Numbered from the stretch's first letter, positions 47,462-59,914 are shown. The stretch: DNA of 64,000 bases from Muscardinus avellanarius (GCA_963383645.1 OY726573.1:19965158-20029157); one strand, 5' to 3'. Notes: generated by a model not told the origin, from the letters alone. Numbers and translations: made by a program.

Positions 47462-50370
47462 TTTTACACCCCCAGTCCCATTTTTTTATTCTTTATTTGG
47501 AAATAGGGTTTCACTAAGTTGCAGTGGGTCTCACTAAATAGCTGAGGCTGGCCAATGCTCCTGTCTCAGCATCCCAAGAACTGGGATTACAAGCATGTGC
47601 CACCGTGCCCAGCTATAGTTGTTCTAAAGACATTCATTCTTTCCCTGATTCTGGAGTTTACTTTTCATTCTTTCTTTTAGTATTATTTTTAAGTGTTTTT
47701 CTGTAGACCCAGCTTAGTCACAAATTTTTTTCAGCTTCTGCTTATCATGGAAAATTTTTATTTCTCCATCAATTTTCAAAGATAGCTTCACTGGATATAT
47801 TAATCTTGGTTGGAAATTGTTTTCTTTCAGAGGGTGAGGTATATCATTCTAAACCCTCTTGGACTTTAGAGTTTGGGTTGGGAAATCTGAAGTAATCTTT
47901 TTTTTTTTTTTTTTTTTTACTTCTATGTCCTTGCTCTTTTCTCTTGAAGCCTTCAAGATTCTATTATTGGCCTCTGTGTAGTCATTTTGATTATGACGTG
48001 GTGTGGTGAGGTCTTTTTTTGTTGTTCTTTTTGGGATTCTGAATTCCTATACATGAATGTCCATCTCATTTTCTAAATTTGGATAATCCTCTGATACTAT
48101 TTCTCTGAAGAATGGTTTGTACCTCTAGACTTCTTCAATTCCAATTATCCTTAAATTTGGTCTTTTGATATTTTCCCAGATTTCTTGAATGTTCTGATCA
48201 TGGTCTCTGGTTGTCTTTGTTATTGACTGAGTTTTCCAGTTTAGATACACTGTTTTATAATCCTGAGACTCTGTTTTGTATCTGGTCTAGTCTATTGATG
48301 ATGCTTTCTACTGAAGTTCAATTTTATTTCTTTTCTGGAAGGGGGTGTCTGAGGATGGAACCCAGGGGCATTCGACCTCCAAGCTACACCCCCTGCCCTA
48401 TTTTTGTATTCTTTATTTTGAAACCGTGTCTTACTGAGTTGCAGCGGGTCTCACTAAGTAGCCGAGGCTGTCCGTGAACTGCAATTCTCTGGTCTCAGCC
48501 TCCGGAATGCTGGGATTACAAGCATGCGCCACCACGCCCGGCTTTAATTTCATTTCTTATTTGTTCTTTTATATCTTTGATCAACCTGATAGTCAATAGT
48601 CTGAATTCACTTTCTGTCATTATCTGCAACTTCAGTAATTTCATTACATTCCAGTAAATTCATTACATTTTAGTAAATTCCATTGCTATAAAGTTGTATT
48701 TATTATTGTCTTCTTGACCTTTTTTCTTATGTTTTCAAGACTCTTTAATTTTTTTTAATAGTTACCCTGCTAATTCTTGGGTAATTATTAGTATGAAAAG
48801 GTGCAATATCTCATAGTTGAGTTGAAGATTTAGTTCAGCAGTAGGGCATCTACCCCAAGAACATGTGTCACACTAGATCCCCAGAACCTCACAGACAAGA
48901 GGGAAGTAAACAGTAACAACCACAGTGGTGAACAGTATGCAACATTAAAATAGATACTAGGCAAGTCAGGTATGTTGGCTCACTCCTGTCATTTCCAGGA
49001 CTTGGGAGGCTGAGACAGAAGGATAACAGTTTCAAAGACAGTCTCAGAAATGTAGCAAGGCTCTCAGCAAGCTAATGAGACCCGGTTTCAAAAATAAATA
49101 AATAAAAAGGACAGGGTGTAGCTTGAGGTAGAATGCCCCTAAGTTCGGTCCCCAGAACCACAAAAAATAAATAAATAAAAAGCCAGGCATGGTGGTGTAA
49201 TCCCAGCACACGGGAGGCTGAGACCAGAGGATCACGGTTTGAAGACAGCCTCAGCTACTTAGTGAGGCCCTCCACAACTTAGTGAGACCCTATTTCAAAA
49301 TAAAGAATAAAATAAAAAAAAAATAGGACAGAGGGTGTAGCTCGGATGTTGAATGACCCTGGGTTCCATCCCCGCAGCCACATAAATAAATAAATAAATA
49401 ATAAAAGAAGAAAACCCAAGTATATGTATATGTAAATAATAAAAAGATAAGAAAAAAATCCAAGTATATGTACCTAAATAAACCACCTAGATTGTGCAAA
49501 AAGAAACAAAAAATAAAGAGGAAGAAAAAGAAAAATTCTTGATAAAAGGAGGAAAAGAAGAAAAATTCTTGATGAAAATGAAGCAGTTGACTCTGTTGAA
49601 GTACTGTGGACAGGATGCATATTCAGTTTGTAAGCTAGACTGTCCTTTCTGTTTCTTCTTGGGCTGTTTTCCTCTTAGAGCAAGAATCAGGTTTTTCAAC
49701 CCTTCCTCCTCCTTGTTGCTTGTCTTGCTGCTGACGAGTGCCCTGGAGCTGAGGCTGGATGGAATGGGTCAGTTCTCAGCCTCCCTGCTCACTGCACAGG
49801 GTAGGATAGATTGGAAAGTACTGTAATTGGAGATTTGTCCAGACAAATAGCTGCATGCACACAGAGTAGGGCTGATACAAAGTTCTGAGTGGGCAGTTCT
49901 GGCAGCAGGAGTCCAGATTTGATTGGAACTTTAACACTTGTTGGATGTTACCTACTCTGGAGAAGTTGTGTTGATACTCTGATGGCCAAGCAGCTGCTAA
50001 TCTCTGCTGGGTGTCTCCTAAGGATTTTACTCACAGGACGGAGCAACCAAACACCTTAGGTAGAGGGATCTCTGCAGGACTCAGAGACTCCCCTGCCCTT
50101 GAAAATGGCCTTCTGAGGCCCAGACCCCAAATTATACCCATCTGACTGCTTGTTTTCATGGACTCTCTTCAGTTGGTTATGCAGAGCACTAGACACAGAG
50201 GGAATGTGTCTGGCATCCCCCACTTTATCTCTGACTAGAACCTCCTGAGTACAGTCTTTTCTGTGCCTGTATAGCAATCTGCCAGGTGCATATTTTGCAA
50301 GTGCTGGCTGGGCCAGTTCCAGATTCCTCCAGCCACCAGCTCCAACTTGGGCTCCGCTCAGAATGGCTCC
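43540..50370 (-). mobile_element. Old antisense LINE-1, broken into pieces
   Basis: Pieces in minus orientation appear in the right order: 3'UTR and ORF2 C-terminus (43560-44280), reverse-transcriptase part (46000-46195), ORF2 5' or inter-ORF part (46635-46690 and 47010-47150), ORF1 (47630-48330 and 48545-48740), and probably 5'UTR (49480-50360, with the same A/G-rich block as the lineage A 5'UTR). Most of ORF2 is missing between 44280 and 46000. SINEs and the (GT)n modules occupy the gaps. Divergence is far greater than in the other L1s. The ORF and 3'UTR parts are fairly sure, the 5'UTR part is inference. Confidence 0.72.
44468..45750. repeat. Local tandem amplification: (GT)n-SINE modules with duplicated spacer
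   Basis: Three modules each consist of a (GT)n run followed by an antisense SINE (starting at 44468, 44971 and 45509). Between them is a spacer of about 104 bp that occurs twice with few differences (44867-44970 and 45405-45508, offset 538 bp). It shares taatgatcccattttatctt and tttatactttacaccttt. An extra short-subfamily SINE (44712-44866) sits in the first copy only, so it inserted after or during the duplication. Confidence 0.82.
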
Positions 50371-51808
50371 TATTGAACCCAGCATGCTGGCACATGCTTG
50401 TCATCACAGTACTTGGGAGGCTGAGACAGCAGGATCATGGGTTCCTGGTGGCCTCAGCTACTTAGTGAGACCATTGGCAACTTAGTGAGACCTTGTTTCA
50501 AAATAAAGAATAAAACATAAGGCTGGGGGTGTGACTCAGATGTAGAATGCCCCTGGGTTCCATCCCCAGTACTGAAAAAAAAAAAAAAAAAAAAAAAGGA
50601 TGGCTCTCATCTCAGCTTTCTGCTCACCAGATGAGATGCACAGAGCTCGTTTCAGACCTTTATGTTATTTTTTATTTTATGTTTTGAAATAGGGTCTTGC
50701 TAGGTTTCAGAGAATCTCACTAAGTTCTGAAGACTTCCTCGAACAGTGATTCTCCTGTCCCAGCCTCTCAAGTAATAGGATTATAGTCATGCCACCACAC
50801 CTGAAACTAATCTCCTTATTTTTTAACCGGGAATGCAGATCTATTTGTACACAATTATATTCTAGATGAGAGCTAATTATAAGTTAAATAGTTTGACATA
50901 ATAGCTAGATGATTATTATTTCTTCGAGGACTGTTAGGGAGAAAATAAATACTAAAGTTTTTTGTTTTTGTTTTTGTTTTTTTTTTGTGTGTGTGTATGG
51001 ACCTGGGGATTGAACCTTTGGGCATTCTACCTCCGAGCTACACCCCTAGACCTGTTTTTGATTCTTTATTTTAAAACAGGGTCTCACTAAGTTATGGAGG
51101 GCCTTATTAAGTAGGTGAGGGTGGCCTCGAACTCAGGATCCTCCTGTCTTGGCTTCCCAAGAACTAGGACTACAAGTGTGGGCCACCACACCCAGCTTAA
51201 AGTTTAGAGTTTAAATTTCTCTCAGATAGCTGGGCGTAGTGGCTCAAGCTTCTAATCCCTGTACTTGGGAGGCAGAGACAGGAGGATCGCACAGGTTATA
51301 AGCCAGCTGCACTACATTAAGAGACCCTGTTTCCAAATAAAAATATTAAAATAGGTCTGGGAGTGTAGCCCAGAGGGAGAAGGGCTTCCAGAAACCCCAG
51401 TACCACCAAAATATAAAAATAAAAAAAGAAGAATAAATTTCTCTCAGATAATGGACTCCTCTGCTTAACATTAGAGAATCTGACACCTGTATTAGGTAGC
51501 AAGTGGGTAATACTAGTGTATCAGAGAAAAGTGGGAATTTAGAAATCTAATTGTATTTCACTTTTACAGTATAACATTTATAATTTTTCAAAATAGACTA
51601 TCCTGTCTTTGTGATCTGTTGTTAATAAAATGCAGGTACTCATTGTTGTCTGGACTTTCACCATCTGAGAGCAGGATCTAAATAGGTACAGACGGTCAGG
51701 GGTGTTTCTATTAAGTCCTCTTGTGTTTGGTGTGTGTAGACCTCAACCATCTGTTTCTATAGTGACAAAGTGACGGGTGGCTCTTGCAGGAAATAACTCT
51801 TGTTATAA

Positions 51809-51811
<3 letters not shown>

Positions 51812-51852
<41 letters not shown>

Positions 51853-51870
51853 TGTGTGTGTCTGTGTTAG
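51812..51870. repeat. (GT)n microsatellite with TCTGTG interruptions
   Basis: GT units with two tctgtg interruptions near 51850-51866, leading into an antisense SINE. Confidence 0.93.
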
Positions 51871-52298
51871 TGGAGATTGCATCCAGGGGTGCTCCACCAT
51901 TTTTATTTTTATTTTATCCTTTTTTATCTTAAGACAGGGTTTCACTAAGTTGCCCATGCTGGCCTTGAACTTGGGATCCTCCTGCCTCGGCTTTGCAAGT
52001 ACTAGGAATACAGGCATGTGCTGCTGTGCCTAGCTCCTTGTTATAAACTTGTGTGTGCTCGCGCGTGTGTGTGCGCTCATGCAGTATTCTGGGGATTGAA
52101 CTCAACAGCATTCTACCTCCAAGCTACACCCTCAGCCCTATTTTATTCTTATATTGAAACAGGGTCTCACTAGGTTGACAATAGTCTCACTACTTGCTGA
52201 GGCTATTCTCAAGCCTGCGATCCTCCTGTCTCAGCCTCCCAAGTACTGGATTACAACTGACTATAAACTTTTAGCCATTTTCTTGTTTCCCCTTGTAG

Positions 52299-52468
52299 GT
52301 CTTAAAGCGCTGGCTCTTCTTGGCATATTGCCAGATGGTGACTCCCCCCCAGAAAATCAGGCCTTGAGGGTCACGGTGCCCACCGGCACAGCAGAAGAGC
52401 AGGTGGAAAAGAAAGCCGTCCAGCCTGCTGAGGGGCCGGCACAGACAGGCGCTGCTGCGCACTGCAAT
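52299..52468 (+). CDS. ZZEF1: ZZEF1 coding exon 11 of window
   Basis: A 170-bp exon with acceptor ttccccttgtag|gt and donor tgcaat|gtaagt, ending in phase 0. It starts GLKALALLGILPDGDS and then becomes a low-complexity linker rich in E, P, A and Q. The first 20 residues are close to remembered human ZZEF1 and the remainder is much less so. The exon is squeezed between SINEs: one ends about 40 bp upstream, and another starts about 12 bp beyond the donor. Confidence 0.92.
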
Positions 52469-52480
52469 GTAAGTAAACTT

Positions 52481-52663
52481 TTGTGTGTGTGTGTGTGGTG
52501 CTTTCTACCTCCAGGCTATTTTATATTTTAATTGGAAACAGGGTCTCACTAAGTTGCTGAGAGCCTCACTAAGTAGCTGAGGCTGGCTTCGAACCTGCAC
52601 GATCTTCCTGTCTCAGCTTCTCAAGTACTGGGATTACAAGCGTGCGCCACCATGCCGGCTCTG
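52481..52663 (-). mobile_element. SINE inserted about 12 bp after the exon 11 splice donor
   Basis: A (GT)n start and truncated antisense SINE. The sequence agtaaactt occurs at 52472-52480, just inside the intron after the gtaagt donor, and again at 52664-52672 after the SINE. It is therefore the target-site duplication. The donor itself (gt at 52469-52470) survives intact. The copy after the SINE reads tgagtaaactt and lacks a gt in the same place. Confidence 0.78.
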
Positions 52664-52736
52664 AGTAAACTTCTTTGCTGTGCAGAGTCACAAATTGAGC
52701 TCTGAGCCATTTACACAAGAAAGCACAGCAGAAAGG

Positions 52737-52962
52737 TTAAGCATAGACCTCAGCTAGCCTGCTGGGTTCCCTGATCTGTTAGGCCCTGGACATGTCACTG
52801 CAGTCTCTTTGCTTGTTTCCTGCTGTGTGATGAGGGATGGTAATAAAGCCTATAACATAGGGTGATTGTGAGGAGTTACATACCTTACATACTTTGAGGT
52901 AATGTTTGTAAAGTGCCTAGAACATGTACACAGTAAGGTCCATATCAGTGTTAACTATTCCT
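52737..52962 (+). mobile_element. MIR SINE (ancient), sense
   Basis: The words follow the MIR order: ctggacatgtcactgcagtc, tgatgagggatggtaataa, catagggtgattgtgaggag, then gtaaagtgcctagaacatg and a cagtaaggtccatatcagtg end. The divergence is what one expects of a MIR older than the rodent radiation. Confidence 0.8.
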
Positions 52963-53423
52963 GTTACCTGCCTCCTAGTGGTTTTTGTAAAAATTAAAAT
53001 AATTAAAGAAGTTACTTTTCTGGGTCTTGGCGCATGTCTCTAATCCTAGTACTTGGGAGGCTGAAACAGGAGGATCACTGGCTCAAGACCAGCCTCAGCA
53101 ACTTAGCAAGACCCAGCCTCCAAATTTAAAGAGGGTCTGTGGGTATACTTCAAAGGTAAAGTATCCCCGGGTTCAGCTGAGCATGATGGCCCATGCTTGT
53201 AATCCCAGTTCTTGGGAGGTTGAGGCAGGAAGATCACAGGTTTGAAGACAACCTCAGCAGTGTAGCATGACTCTCAGCAACCTGGTGAGACCATGTTTCC
53301 AGAAACAATAAGAAAAATAGAATAGGGCTAGGGGTATAGCTTGGAGATAGAATGCCCCTGAGTTCCATCACCAGTACCCACCCAAAAAAAGATTATTTTG
53401 TGACTACAAAGTAAAAATAGATT

Positions 53424-53446
53424 ATGATCTTATATGCACATACACA

Positions 53447-53537
<91 letters not shown>
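53424..53537. repeat. (CA)n microsatellite
   Basis: A CA run of about 90 bp with small interruptions (actacac near 53440 and catatac near 53494). It is likely to be length-polymorphic. Confidence 0.95.
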
Positions 53538-53538
<1 letters not shown>

Positions 53539-53831
53539 CTGTATTTCTTTTTGTGTGTACATGGTACTGGGAATGGAATCCAGGGGCCTTCTACCTTTGT
53601 GCTACATCAGTAACCTGATTTCTTTTTTTTTTTTTTTTGTGGTACTGAGAATGTAACCCAAGGGCATTCTACCTCTGAGCTACATCCCCAGCCCTATTTT
53701 TTATTCTTTATTTTGAAACAGGGTCTCACTGAGTTGCAAAGGGCTGAGTAGTAGCTGAGGCTGTCCATGAACTCAGATCCTCCTGTCTCAGCATCCCATA
53801 TGCTGGGATTGCAAGCGTGTGCCACCATGCC

Positions 53832-53953
<122 letters not shown>

Positions 53954-56900
53954 GCTGGTACTGGGGTTCCTGGAAGCATTTCTACCTCTGGGCTACACTC
54001 CCAGATCTATTTTTACATTGTTATTTGGAAACAGGGTCTTCTAAGCCAGTGCACGCGGCTGGCTTCGAACCTGCGCAATCCTTCTGTCTCTGCCTGCCAA
54101 GCGCGGGGATTATAAGCATGCGCCACCACGCCCGGCTATGTATTTCTTTTTTAAATAAGAGCATAGCGTAGCTTCTGCAAACACTGGTGTCAGAGCATGA
54201 GCAAATGTTCCTCCTTTGCCTATTGCCACAGAAACCACTGATGTTTCTGACCTTTACCTCATCAAGGTTCTCCTTCATGAATTCCCCCATCTGGTGGTAA
54301 GAGCTCACCAGGGTCCCATCTTTTCTTGAAGACAAGTGAAGATGGCTGGCAGAAATGTGAAAATTTCTATTAGCTTCATTCTCCCAGAAAACCAGCAGAA
54401 GACAGGCCATGTAATCTCCTATGCTGGCTGTGAGCTTTTAGTGCTATGGACCACAAACCCCTTCTCCAGGCAGCTCTGTAATCACCCACAGGTTATGGCA
54501 GGGGAAGAGAGAGTACTTACTGTTGGAAGAATAGGAGGAATCGTCAGCCTTTACTTCTGCGCCTGGGAACGTTGGTGTTTTCTGTAAGCACTCAGGATCT
54601 TAGGACATTCTGCCCATAGGCTCTGTGCTTCTCATTGATTGACTTATTGATTCATTTATATCAGAACAGATTTGTGGATTTTTTTGTGTATGTATGTATA
54701 ATACTGGGGGTTGCATTATATTTCTGAGCTATACCCCAAACTCTGTTTTATTTTTTAATTTGAAATAGGGTCTTACTAAGTTGCTGAGGTCTTCACTAAG
54801 TTGTTGAAGCTGTCCTCAAACCTGAGATCCTTCTGTCTTAGCCTCCCATGTCCTTGGATTATAGGTATGTGCCACCATGACTGTGTATTGTTTTTTTACT
54901 TGATGGATGTGATTGCTTCTTAGATGTACGTTGATACTCAAATTACCCCATGTTTAACCAGTGGCACCTCCTTTCAGCTGACTTGTGCATTTTTGACCCT
55001 GTTTCCAAATAAAAATATAAAAAATAGGTGTCTGGGTAGTATAGCCCAGAGGTAGAAGGGTTTCCAGGAACCCCAGTACCAGAAAAAAAAGAAAGAAAGA
55101 AGTTTGGTGGTTAAATTTTATTCCAGTCCCAATCCCCCAACAAGAAAAACCTAGGACAACACTGGGTGTGCTGGCACAGGCTTGTAATCCCTGCACTTAG
55201 GAGGCAGAGACAGGAGGGTCTCGCAGGTTCGAAGCCAGTCTTGCTGGCTTAAGAGACCCTGTTTCCAAATAAAATATAAAATAGCTCTTGGAGTGTAGCT
55301 CAGAGGTAGAAGGCTTCCATCCCCAGTACCACCAAAAAAAAAAAAAAAAAAAAAAAAAAAGCCTAGGACAAGCCCGAAACATCTTGTTATGTCAGAAATT
55401 AAGTGCAGAGACCAGAGGATCGCGGTTTGTGGACAGCCTCAGCTACTTAGTGAGGCCCTCTGCAACTCAGTGAGACCTGGTTTCAAAATAAAGAATAAAA
55501 AAGAATAGGGCAGGGGGTGTATATCGGAGGTCAAATGCCCCCGGGTTCCATCTCCAAACCCGCAAAAAAAAAAGAAAAAGAAATTAAGTGCAGGGATTAC
55601 AACCATGCACCACTACTCCTGGAAACCACCAGACTTCAAATCCCAAGAAAGTCTTTTAGCTTTGCTGTGAGACCCCTTAAGAAGTCTCACTGATAAATGG
55701 AATTGTCAAAGGACATTGGAGGCATGTTTGTTTTGTTAAAATAGAAAACAGGCTGCATGTAGTGGCGCACGCTTGTAATCCCCATGCTCAGGAGGCGGAG
55801 ACAGGTTCGACAGGTTAGTGCAGGTTCGAAGCCAGCCTTGCTGGTTTAAGAGACCCTGTTTCCAAATAAAAATATAAAAAATAGATGTCTGGGAGTGTAG
55901 CCCGGAGGTAGAAGGGTTTTCAGGAACCCTAGTACCACCAAACAACAACAACAACAAATAGAAAACAGTTGTAACCAGGAACCATGGCACACACCTGTAA
56001 TCCTACTTGGGAGGTTGAGACAGGAAGATCAAAAAGATTCACAGCCGCCTCAGCAACTTAATCAGGCCCTCCTCAACCTAGTGATATCCTGTTTTCTTTT
56101 TAAAAAATAAAATAGCGCTAGAGGCATAGCTCAGAAGCAGAATGCCCCTGGACTCAATCCCCAGGAAGGTAGGCAGGCAGGCAGGCAGGCAACTGGAAGA
56201 GAATGCTAGAACTTGGTAGAAAGGGTATACCATGTGGCTTATAAGGAGTGTCTGGTTTTGTTGAATCAAGTAATATTTATGATTAGATTTATTACCATCT
56301 ACCATGTTAATGAAGGCAGATTGTATGGAAAACTGAGAGCTGAAAGATACACAGTCCACAGTTCTGTCCCACAGGCTAAGAATGTCAGTCAAATGGCTGC
56401 ATCTGTGGCAGTGGAAACAGTAGCATCTTGCTAGGCTTTAGCTTTGATGTAGTCATGACTTCATAATATTAAAGACAATAATAGATATACAATGTTTGTA
56501 GCAGTCAGTAACACTTTGTTTGGCTTTTCTATTGAAAAAAGTGCATCAGAGGTAGTCACCAACTGAGCGTGGTGGCAGAAACCTGTAATCCCAGTACTTG
56601 GAGGCTGAAACAGGAGGACTGCGGGTTTGAGACCAGCCTCAGCAACTTAGTGAGGCCTTCAACAACTTAGATCCTGTTTGAATCTAAAATGTAAAATAAA
56701 ATGATCATGGCATGTATCTCAGAGGTAGGGCACACCTCAGCTCAGTCCCAAAGGAACACACACATGCACACAAAGTCACCATAGTGTACTAGAAAACTGA
56801 CAACTTTGTCTTTTTCCCAAGGGAAGAACTTTCCATAGTTGGCCAAATGAAATTTATTAAAGACTTGGAATGGAGCCATTGCTTATATAACTGATAGAGG

Positions 56901-57094
56901 GGCGTTTGGGAGATGTGATATAATTACTACTTTAATTAGAGTATAGATTTATTATAAGAAACAAGTGGCATTGTTCTAATGGAATTTAAAAACTGTTTAA
57001 TCCATGATAACTGGCTAATGATGGAAAATTGTAAGTGGGATAAATTTCATCATTAAAAACCTTAATTATATTACATTCACCATTTTGTTTTTAG

Positions 57095-57245
57095 GGAATG
57101 AGAGCCAAAGGCGAGGACATTAGACCATCGAATCACAAGCAGAGCAGTAAGGCAGATGCAGGTGCATCTATCTTGAAGCATCCTTCATGCCAGACCCACA
57201 AGCCACATGTGCCTGCAGAGGCTCACACACCTCTGGGACTTGCAG
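57095..57245 (+). CDS. ZZEF1: ZZEF1 coding exon 12 of window (poorly conserved linker)
   Basis: A 151-bp exon with acceptor tttgtttttag|gga and donor gcag|gtaagg. It starts in phase 0 and encodes 50 codons plus one base. The product (segments AKGEDIRPSNHKQSSKADAG and HPSCQTHKPHVPAE) is hydrophilic and lacks hydrophobic pattern, so it is probably disordered. Only the motifs EDIRP, KAD and PSCQT resemble the human sequence I recall. The exon is accepted because phase, splice sites and position all fit. Confidence 0.85.
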
Positions 57246-58402
57246 GTAAGGAATACTGACCATACCTTGATCCTTTTTTCTTAATACACACGTGTACTTG
57301 GGCTGTTGGTTGCACACAATTTGAAATTGTCTAGCAATCAAGGTTTCTCCATTTCATTCAGAGGAGGCTGGTAACACTTTGAAAATCACCTTTCCTTCAC
57401 GTTACTGCTTTCCCAAGCTATGTATTCCCTGTGCTTACTCAGTGTCTCCTATGTGCCAAGTACCCACTAGACCATGGGGAGCAAACAGGGACTGACTCAG
57501 ATAGACAGGTATGTTCCTGGCCTCCTGGAGCTCACGGTCTAGGAGGTGACAAAGGTGCAGGTAAGTGCTGTTTGAGGTGGCATGTGATTCTGCCAAAAGG
57601 AGAGATGTCAGCGGGTGTTACCGTTGATTGGTATTTCTCTAGAACTGATTGTATCCGCACAAAGTCATAGAAAGGAAGAGGTACAGGGGACTTTGATGTA
57701 CTTGGGTCTGTGCTGGGGACTGACATTCAGTGCAGAAAGAACACCATGACAAGCCCCAAGGTGGGGAAGCCCTCAAACAGTGAAGGGGAGCAGTCCTGTT
57801 GGCAGGTGTGCAGGGATGGGGTGGAACACTGGAGATGGAGCAGGAGAGCTGCATGGGAGGGGCTCTGCTGAAGGCCTCAGCTGCCTGTTGAGGGAAGCTG
57901 GGCCTCCGAGGCAAGGCCAGGGCTTGTTGCAGGAGGAGGAATAGCGCCAAGGCTGTGGTGGTGCTGTGGGCTGAGGAACCAGAATCAAGCCTCGGCCTCC
58001 TCCTGACAGCAGCCCATGGAGGCAGAGTCTGTCCAGTGGGCTGCTCTATGTCGGTGTGGGTGCGAGCATCAGCTCTCAGAAGAGACTCACACCCACGTCA
58101 GTCCACGTCATCAAAGTCCACTGGCATCGGATTCCCCAAGGATCAGCATCTTGGTTCCCAGGCAGCAAGTGCCTGTCAAGTGCCTATTGTGCTCCAGAGA
58201 CATTGCTAGGTGTTTGGGCTACACTCACTGTAAGAGATGAAAATCAGAAGAGAAGACAATAATAAATTTTACAAGGTGGTAAATGTGAGAGAGCATCGAA
58301 TTTAAGAGCAGAGTCAGAGGAATGGGGAGGTGTGGGAGTGTGGCTGGTCATTCACATAGGGAGCAGCCAGGCCTCCATGAGAAGGGGCATTGCAAAGATG
58401 TA
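57246..58402. other. Intron between window exons 12 and 13, unique part
   Basis: About 1.1 kb without SINEs, the longest SINE-free stretch of intron here outside the L1s. Its opening (tgtgcttactcagtgtctcctatgtgcc) and the following G/A-rich text resemble the old medium-reiterated repeat seen at 25950-29600. No open frame resembles a known protein. Confidence 0.5.
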
Positions 58403-58419
58403 TTCAGCAGCAGTTCTTT

Positions 58420-58751
58420 TTTTTTCTTACAAAGAGTATTTTATTTTTTAATACATATTTTTATTGAAAATAAAGGGTATACATTTAAACTGTACTTGGG
58501 GTCCTCTCCCCCACCCCCGTTTTCCCTTTCCCCCCTCCCACCAATGATTGTCCAGGATAACCATGCCATATTCATACTTTTACACATACTCGGATATGGA
58601 CCCTCATTAATCAAGTTCAGCCTTCCTCCTCTTCTATCTTTCCATTCTAGCTGTGCTGAGATTTCCCCTCTATTATCTGGAGTCCCTCTGGTATCCCCTA
58701 TGTTCCCTAGTTTGGGCATATTAGAGGAAACATATGTCCCTTCTCTTTCTG
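58420..58751 (-). mobile_element. 5'-truncated LINE-1 (lineage A) 3' end with target-site duplication
   Basis: The antisense L1 3'UTR matches the 3'UTR of the copy at 8574-15799 (shared ccccacccccgttttc, caccaatg, ccctcattaatcaag). The 17-bp target-site duplication ttcagcagcagttcttt is exact at 58403-58419 and 58752-58768. The insertion is about 330 bp and ends 108 bp before the exon 13 acceptor at 58876. Confidence 0.92.
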
Positions 58752-58876
58752 TTCAGCAGCAGTTCTTTAAAGATCCATCTTTGTTCCATAGTGGCACAGG
58801 GACAGTGCAGTGGTTTACTTGCCTCTTCATACACGAATAGAACTCAGCAAAGAAAATTTGATGTTTTACAACATAG

Positions 58877-59016
58877 ATGCTGAAAATTCAGAAGTGTCAT
58901 CTCAGAAGCCAATAGAAGAAAAGGCAGTGACTCCAAATCCTGAGCAAGTGTTCGCTGAGTGTTCCCAGAAGAGGATTTTGGGGTTACTAGCAGCCATGTT
59001 ACCTCCCATAAAGTCG
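58877..59016 (+). CDS. ZZEF1: ZZEF1 coding exon 13 of window
   Basis: A 140-bp exon with donor aagtcg|gtaaga. The chosen acceptor is tttacaacatag|at. With it the split codon becomes GAT and the protein continues DAENSEVSSQKPIEEKAV, as in remembered human ZZEF1. The second half (FAECSQKRILGLLAAMLPPI) is a conserved helix. The frame is also open upstream, and a competing acceptor at 58809-58810 (gtgcag) would add 22 residues with the same phase, so the 5' border is the least certain one in the window. The exon ends in phase 0. No further exon was found between it and position 64000. Confidence 0.85.
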
Positions 59017-59914
59017 GTAAGAGACACGAAGTATTTTCTTTGTAAAGAGGGGATGGAGCTGGACATGGTGGTGCACGCTTGTAATCTCAGCATTCAGGAG
59101 GCTGAGACAGGAGGGTCGTGATTCGCAGACAGCCTCAGCTACTTAGTGAGGCCCTTTGCAACTCAGTGAGACCCTGTTTCAAAATAAAGAATAAAAAAAA
59201 TAGAGCTGGGGATATAGCTCAGAGGTAGAATGCCCCTGGGTTCCATCCCCAGTACTGCAATAAAAAAAGAGAGGGATGGATCCCTCCTAACCCCATTCCA
59301 TTACACCCTCCCGAGAGATGTGTGCATATATGAATGTATCACTTTGAATCTCACTATAGTATACAATCATATTGCACCCATAAAATTATTTTTTAAAAGG
59401 TGGATAGTGTTGTGGACACACAAAAAATGTCAGGCTAAAGCAAATTGTTAATAATAGTTACCTCTATATCCCTGAAGGTGGTATTAAATTTAGTTATTTT
59501 CTTCTTTGACCCTCTCTGCATTTTGTGTGCATATATACATAATAACTTACTGTCATTTTTTTGTTTGTGTGGTACTGGGGATGGAACCCAGGGGCATTCT
59601 ACCTTCGAGCTACACTCCCAGCCCTATTTTTTATTCTTTTTTTTTTTTGGTGGTACTGGAGATGGAACCCTTCTACCTCCGGGCTATACTCCTAGACCTA
59701 TTTTATATTTTTATTTGGAAACAGGGTCCCTTAAGCCAGCGAGGCTGGCTTCGAACCTGTGCGATCCTCCTGTCTCTGCCTCCCAAGTGTGGGGATTACA
59801 AACGTGCACCATCATGCCCGGCTTCTTTCTTCTCTTTTCTTTTCTTTTTTTTTTCTTTCTTTTCTTTCTTGATGGTACTGGGGTTCCTGGAAACCCTTCT
59901 ACCTCTGGGCTACA
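59017..59914. other. Start of the intron after exon 13
   Basis: A sense SINE at about 59064-59260. Antisense SINEs lie at 59571-59640 (partial), 59650-59821 (short subfamily) and from 59873 (short subfamily, continues at 62721). Stretch 59280-59560 looks unique with some simple A/T-rich sequence. No exon is visible. Confidence 0.65.

Larger units (their letters stand above)
43047..52298. repeat. SINEs and simple repeats of the intron between window exons 10 and 11
   Basis: Sense SINEs lie at about 43276-43462, 46312-46520 (inside an antisense copy at 46213-46632), 48965-49165, 49181-49382, 50371-50575 and 51230-51408 (short subfamily). Antisense SINEs lie at 44300-44370, 44495-44662, 44712-44866, 44997-45197, 45229-45400, 45552-45750, 45755-45982 (partial copies), 46737-47000, 47155-47350, 47460-47615, 48339-48543, 50675-50800, 50995-51197, 51868-52036 and 52084-52258. 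(GT)n runs lie at 44468-44497, 44971-44998, 45509-45551, 46694-46738, 47429-47458 and 51812-51870. Unique-looking DNA remains at 43047-43270, 50800-50990 and 51430-51810. Confidence 0.7.

Noticed and set aside
53424..53618. Open frame coding for histidine and threonine runs
   Set aside because: It is a translation of the CA microsatellite.
58811..58876. Extending exon 13 upstream to 58811
   Set aside because: Phase allows it, but the shorter form restores the DAE-type junction known from the human protein. It is kept only as an alternative in the findings.
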